Source: an uncultured Bifidobacterium sp.
GTDB taxonomy: Bacteria; Actinomycetota; Actinomycetes; Actinomycetales; Bifidobacteriaceae
Direction: 5' to 3'
Assembly: GCF_949292005.1 (NCBI RefSeq)
Contig: NZ_CASEXV010000075.1
Coordinates: 1-8,174 of the forward strand
DNA length: 8,174 nucleotides
The position numbers and the translations under genes are program-made. Numbering within the stretch: the stretch's first letter is position 1; each line of letters begins with the position of its first letter. The notes under the pieces were generated by a model. That model had not been told where the DNA came from. It worked only from the letters and a program-made list of their open reading frames with translations, and made no database searches. Below are positions 6,259 through 8,174 of the stretch, piece by piece.

Positions 6259-7107
6259 TCAGGAATCGAGACCTCTGAGATAATTTTCGACATCACGAAC
6301 CAGCTCGTCCGCCGATGATTCCGACTGAGCGTCGAACTCCCTGCCGCAAGGGCCGCACGAGCCGCGTCGCGCATCATACTCACGCTCCAACCTCCGCACG
6401 TAATCGGCAAGGTCGGAGTCGCCAGACGTCGTTCTGTCCACTTGCGCCCTCCACAGATTCGCCTGTCCCACAAGCTCGCTAACATCGATGTCATGCCCCA
6501 ATAGGCGTGAGAGTCTCCTCGTCAACTGAAGCGTGCCCTGCGCGCACTCGTCGCAATCGAGATACTGGGGGACTGACACCCACATACTCGACGCGTCGAA
6601 ACCGTCCTCGCGAGCCATCTGATCGAAAACGGTGGTTATACCCACCGGACCGTTGTACTCACGGTCCATGTCGCACCGACGGTCCGAATCGGACACGTCA
6701 AGCGGAAGAGGCCTAGTATGGGGGCATTCGGCCAGCATCCCCCCCATCGTGACCACATGGTCGACGTCAAGCTCCTGCGCGATGGACAGACTCTCGCGGC
6801 AATACTCGACCCATCGATAATTGGGTTCCGGAGCCAGCTGGGCAAACACACGGTATCCGTCATCCAGCGCGATTTCGAAGAACGTCGTCCGAGGCCATAT
6901 GATGCGCGCACGACCAGTGACGTGGCACATCATGGGACGGGCGGACTGGTAGTCGTAGTACCCATCACACGCGATATGGCGCACCTCGCGGGAATCATAA
7001 TGCGCGACCAGCGACCTCACCACGTTCGTCGCAGACTGGCACGCGTCATTCCACCCCTCGAAGGCGACGAGAAGCGTCGTGCCGGATTTTCTTTCCGTAC
7101 AACCCAT
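6259..7107 (-). CDS. PAC2 family protein (proteasome-assembly-chaperone-2-like)
   Basis: The PAC2 family is named after a eukaryotic proteasome assembly chaperone. Actinobacterial members are widespread, but their function is not established. Family features in this 282-residue product are LLVAFEGWNDA (12-22), the YYDYQSARP segment (50-58), IIWPRTTF (69-76), LAPEPNYRW (91-99), a PHTRPLPL motif (129-136), the YNGPVGI motif (151-157), SMWVSVPQYL (174-183) and a C-terminal ADYVRRLEREYD (234-245). Two CxxC pairs, C185/C188 and C251/C254, suggest metal binding. ATG 7107 was chosen because the family pattern begins just after it. GTG 7146, 13 codons upstream, is the alternative. No clear ribosome site precedes ATG 7107, whereas TACATT (RC of 7114-7119) would start transcription near the ATG, so a leaderless mRNA is possible. 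It is convergent with uppP, with a 34-bp gap and no visible terminator. Confidence 0.85.
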   Translation of the reverse strand: MGCTERKSGTTLLVAFEGWNDACQSATNVVRSLVAHYDSREVRHIACDGYYDYQSARPMMCHVTGRARIIWPRTTFFEIALDDGYRVFAQLAPEPNYRWVEYCRESLSIAQELDVDHVVTMGGMLAECPHTRPLPLDVSDSDRRCDMDREYNGPVGITTVFDQMAREDGFDASSMWVSVPQYLDCDECAQGTLQLTRRLSRLLGHDIDVSELVGQANLWRAQVDRTTSGDSDLADYVRRLEREYDARRGSCGPCGREFDAQSESSADELVRDVENYLRGLDS

Positions 7108-7208
7108 ACCACCAATGTAACGGCGGCAGCAGTCGGACCATTCCACAAGACCCGCTCTTCAGCCATAGGTGAATGATGTGCCGGAGGAGATAGACACGAC
7201 ACGCGCAT

Positions 7209-7237
7209 TTGCATCTTGCACGCATGTCGTTTACAGT
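7209..7237 (+). promoter_or_regulatory. Candidate promoter of the tRNA cluster
   Basis: TTGCAT (7209-7214) and TACAGT (7232-7237) are separated by exactly 17 bp. They would start transcription near 7244, some 27 bases before the first tRNA. The -10 matches four of six consensus bases and the -35 three of six. Spacing and position are better evidence than the hexamers themselves. Confidence 0.45.
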
Positions 7238-7270
7238 AGTGCCTCGTGCTCAGGCAGCGACAGGGCACAT

Positions 7271-7343
7271 GCGGACATAGCTTAGTTGGTAAAGCGCGAC
7301 CTTGCCAAGGTCGAGAGCGCGGGTTCGAGTCCCGTTGTCCGCT
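7271..7343 (+). tRNA. tRNA-Gly (anticodon GCC)
   Basis: The cloverleaf folds completely. The acceptor stem is GCGGACA with TGTCCGC and the D stem is GCTT with AAGC. Anticodon stem CGACC/GGTCG holds the loop TTGCCAA (anticodon GCC at 7304-7306), and the T arm is GCGGG-TTCGAGT-CCCGT. The discriminator base is T7343. CCA is not encoded. It reads GGC and GGU codons and is the first gene of a four-tRNA cluster. Confidence 0.97.
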
Positions 7344-7345
7344 CG

Positions 7346-7367
7346 AGGTCCGAGGAGTTGACGACCT
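7346..7367 (+). other. Spacer hairpin between tRNA-Gly and tRNA-Cys
   Basis: AGGTC (7346-7350) pairs with GACCT (7363-7367) around a 12-base loop, filling most of the 27-base spacer. It is probably part of the primary tRNA transcript. A processing role is only inferred. Confidence 0.3.
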
Positions 7368-7370
7368 TAC

Positions 7371-7441
7371 GGTGGGTTAGCCAAGCGGTTAGGCAGCGGC
7401 CTGCAAAGCCGTATAGACGAGTTCGACTCTCGTACCCACCT
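7371..7441 (+). tRNA. tRNA-Cys (anticodon GCA)
   Basis: The acceptor stem is GGTGGGT with ACCCACC. Anticodon stem GCGGC/GCCGT holds the loop CTGCAAA (anticodon GCA at 7403-7405), and the T arm is ACGAG-TTCGACT-CTCGT. The discriminator is T7441, the identity base expected for cysteine tRNA. CCA is not encoded. It reads UGC and UGU codons. Confidence 0.97.
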
Positions 7442-7448
7442 CGTGGAA

Positions 7449-7460
7449 GTCCGGAAGGAC
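7449..7460 (+). other. Spacer hairpin between tRNA-Cys and tRNA-Val(GAC)
   Basis: GTCC (7449-7452) pairs with GGAC (7457-7460) around GGAA, a loop of the stable GNRA type. It is only four pairs, so it is weak on its own, but it matches the pattern of hairpins in the other two spacers. Confidence 0.25.
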
Positions 7461-7472
7461 CGACACAGACCC

Positions 7473-7544
7473 GGGCGGTTGGCGCAGAGGTAGCGCACTT
7501 CCCTGACACGGAAGGGGTCACAAGTTCGAATCTTGTATCGCCCA
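7473..7544 (+). tRNA. tRNA-Val (anticodon GAC)
   Basis: The acceptor stem is GGGCGGT with ATCGCCC (one G-U pair). Anticodon stem CTTCC/GGAAG holds the loop CTGACAC (anticodon GAC at 7505-7507). The T loop is TTCGAAT and the discriminator A7544. CCA is not encoded. It reads GUC and GUU codons. Its D arm and anticodon stem are nearly identical to the next gene, as expected for valine isoacceptors. Confidence 0.97.
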
Positions 7545-7551
7545 CACGGAT

Positions 7552-7579
7552 CGCGAGGAATCCCCGAAAAGGGGTCGCG
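7552..7579 (+). other. Spacer hairpin between the two tRNA-Val genes
   Basis: CGCGA (7552-7556) pairs with TCGCG (7575-7579), and CCCC (7562-7565) with GGGG (7571-7574) around GAAAA, with a five-base bulge GGAAT on the 5' side. This is the strongest of the three spacer structures. No T-run follows, so the second valine tRNA should still be transcribed. Confidence 0.4.
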
Positions 7580-7591
7580 GACCTATCGACT

Positions 7592-7664
7592 GGGTGATTG
7601 GCGCAGCGGCTAGCGCACTTCCTTCACACGGAAGGGGTCGCAGGTTCGATTCCTGCATCACCCA
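7592..7664 (+). tRNA. tRNA-Val (anticodon CAC)
   Basis: The acceptor stem is GGGTGAT with ATCACCC. Anticodon stem CTTCC/GGAAG holds the loop TTCACAC (anticodon CAC at 7625-7627). The T loop is TTCGATT and the discriminator A7664. CCA is not encoded. It reads GUG only, complementing the GAC isoacceptor just upstream. Confidence 0.97.
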
Positions 7665-7941
7665 CATACAAGGAATTTTTCGGCTCCACACTCCTTTTCC
7701 ATTGCTTCGCTTCGCATAAGGCTTCCGCTTCCGGTTCCTCGGTGTTGAGACGTCTTTTTCCTGATGCCTTCTGATGGCTTTTCGGGTTCCATCCAGTGAC
7801 GCATATGACTCCGGCCGCGCGTTCCGAGGAAACATCACAACCCGGACACGGAGTTGTCCCGCTGCGTTCATAATGTGATTCTGTTGAATCTCAGTCCAGG
7901 CCTGCACCTCGTACCGCGGGCCCCGATAGAAAAGGACGATC
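7665..7941 (+). other. Leader region between the tRNA cluster and thrS (277 bp)
   Basis: I see no gene here. From about 7676 to 7790 the plus strand is strongly pyrimidine-rich, with tandem GCTTC and GCTTCC units (7704-7733) and a near-perfect 10-bp tandem repeat, CTGATGCCTT then CTGATGGCTT (7761-7780). A weak stem, AAGGA with TCCTT (7670-7674 and 7692-7696), is the only terminator-like element for the tRNA cluster and is unconvincing. Downstream lie overlapping short inverted repeats (ACAAC/GTTGT and GGACA/TGTCC, 7837-7859) and the probable thrS -10. Confidence 0.6.
7869..7874 (+). promoter_or_regulatory. Candidate -10 element of the thrS promoter
   Basis: CATAAT matches the -10 consensus at five of six bases and would give a leader of about 60 bases before the thrS ATG. 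No acceptable -35 stands 16-18 bp upstream. Transcription may instead read through from the tRNA cluster. Confidence 0.3.
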
Positions 7942-8174
7942 ATGGCTGAACAGACCATCTCCATAACCATCAATGGCGAAACGAAGGAGGTGGCAGCCGA
8001 TTCCACCGGAGTCGAATTGTTCGCGGACGACAAGAACATCATCGCGATCCGGCTCAACGGCGAGGCACGTGACCTCTCCACTCCCGTGCGTCAAGGCGAC
8101 GAGGTGGAGCCCATAGCGCTCGACAGCGAGGATGGCATCGCGATTATGCGTCATTCCGCGACGCATGTCATGGC
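7942..8174 (+). CDS. thrS: Threonyl-tRNA synthetase, N-terminal 77 residues (runs off the right edge)
   Basis: ThrRS charges tRNA-Thr and, through its N-terminal editing domain, clears mis-attached serine. The visible part starts MAEQTISITINGE and covers the ubiquitin-like TGS domain (about 4-62), including IAIRLNGEARDL (34-45). It then enters the editing domain at MRHSATHVM (69-77), where His71 and His75 form the HxxxH of the editing site. The start is ATG 7942, five bases after AAAGGA (7931-7936), and TGS begins immediately, so the start is firm. The catalytic core, with the class II motifs and zinc site, lies outside the window. The assignment rests on the TGS plus HSxxH combination, which ThrRS shares in this order. 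Confidence 0.92.
   Translation, partial: MAEQTISITINGETKEVAADSTGVELFADDKNIIAIRLNGEARDLSTPVRQGDEVEPIALDSEDGIAIMRHSATHVM

Noticed and set aside
7282..7597. Open frames across the tRNA cluster on both strands, with peptides such as GDTRFELVTPS and TRLYGFAG
   Set aside because: These are translations of tRNA genes and their antisense, a well-known source of spurious database proteins.
7592..7664. tRNA-Val 3' end as an integration site of a mobile element
   Set aside because: There is no integrase, no second copy of the tRNA 3' end beyond normal isoacceptor similarity, and core gene thrS follows directly.
7805..7873. A 22-codon ORF upstream of thrS as an attenuation peptide
   Set aside because: It has only two Thr codons, no ribosome site, and overlaps the likely -10 element, so a Thr attenuator is not supported.
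7905..7922. T-box-like sequence TCGTACCGCGG upstream of thrS
   Set aside because: A T-box needs TGGN to pair with the tRNA end; here it is TCGT. I found no Stem I signature motifs, specifier loop with a Thr codon, or antiterminator/terminator pair. Probably a chance match.
7518..8081. A 187-residue minus-strand frame covering the thrS leader
   Set aside because: It runs antisense through two tRNA-Val genes and the start of thrS, has the typical antisense-tRNA peptide ESNLRPLPCEG, and lacks a plausible ribosome site or family resemblance.

Overview
The window looks like ordinary, GC-rich chromosomal core DNA of a bifidobacterium (Bifidobacteriaceae, Actinobacteria). The basis is the gene set and protein character: an actinobacterial transketolase, an HrcA repressor followed by a type I DnaJ under a CIRCE operator, a short-form fructosamine-kinase-like protein, UppP, a PAC2-family protein, a tRNA cluster and thrS. 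The genus call rests on recalled family resemblance, not on a search.

Layout from left to right. Bases 1-1607 (minus) hold the first 535 codons of transketolase (tkt), whose 3' end lies outside the window. A 376-bp divergent intergenic region (1608-1983) carries a perfect CIRCE operator at 1844-1870. On the plus strand follow hrcA (1984-3045) and a DnaJ gene (3187-4329), probably one HrcA-autoregulated heat-shock operon. A fructosamine-kinase-family gene lies on the minus strand (4383-5177), uppP on the plus strand (5361-6224) and a PAC2-family gene on the minus strand (6259-7107). A plus-strand cluster of four tRNA genes comes next: Gly-GCC, Cys-GCA, Val-GAC and Val-CAC (7271-7664). After a 277-bp pyrimidine-rich leader, thrS begins at 7942 and runs off the right end.

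Functionally the region mixes housekeeping roles. These are central carbon metabolism (transketolase supports the bifid shunt), protein quality control with its repressor, cell-wall lipid-carrier recycling (UppP), probable repair or phosphorylation of glycated amines, and translation (tRNAs and threonyl-tRNA synthetase). Strand alternates almost gene by gene, so apart from hrcA-dnaJ and the tRNA cluster there is little operon structure.

I found no convincing undescribed system. The second-look items are small: a GDG-to-GEG change in the transketolase cofactor motif, a structured hrcA leader, a stem-loop and tiny ORFs between hrcA and dnaJ, a missing kinase N-lobe loop, two CxxC pairs in the PAC2 protein, hairpins in every tRNA spacer, and an unusual thrS leader. 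There is no mobile element, CRISPR array, integrase or obvious pseudogene.
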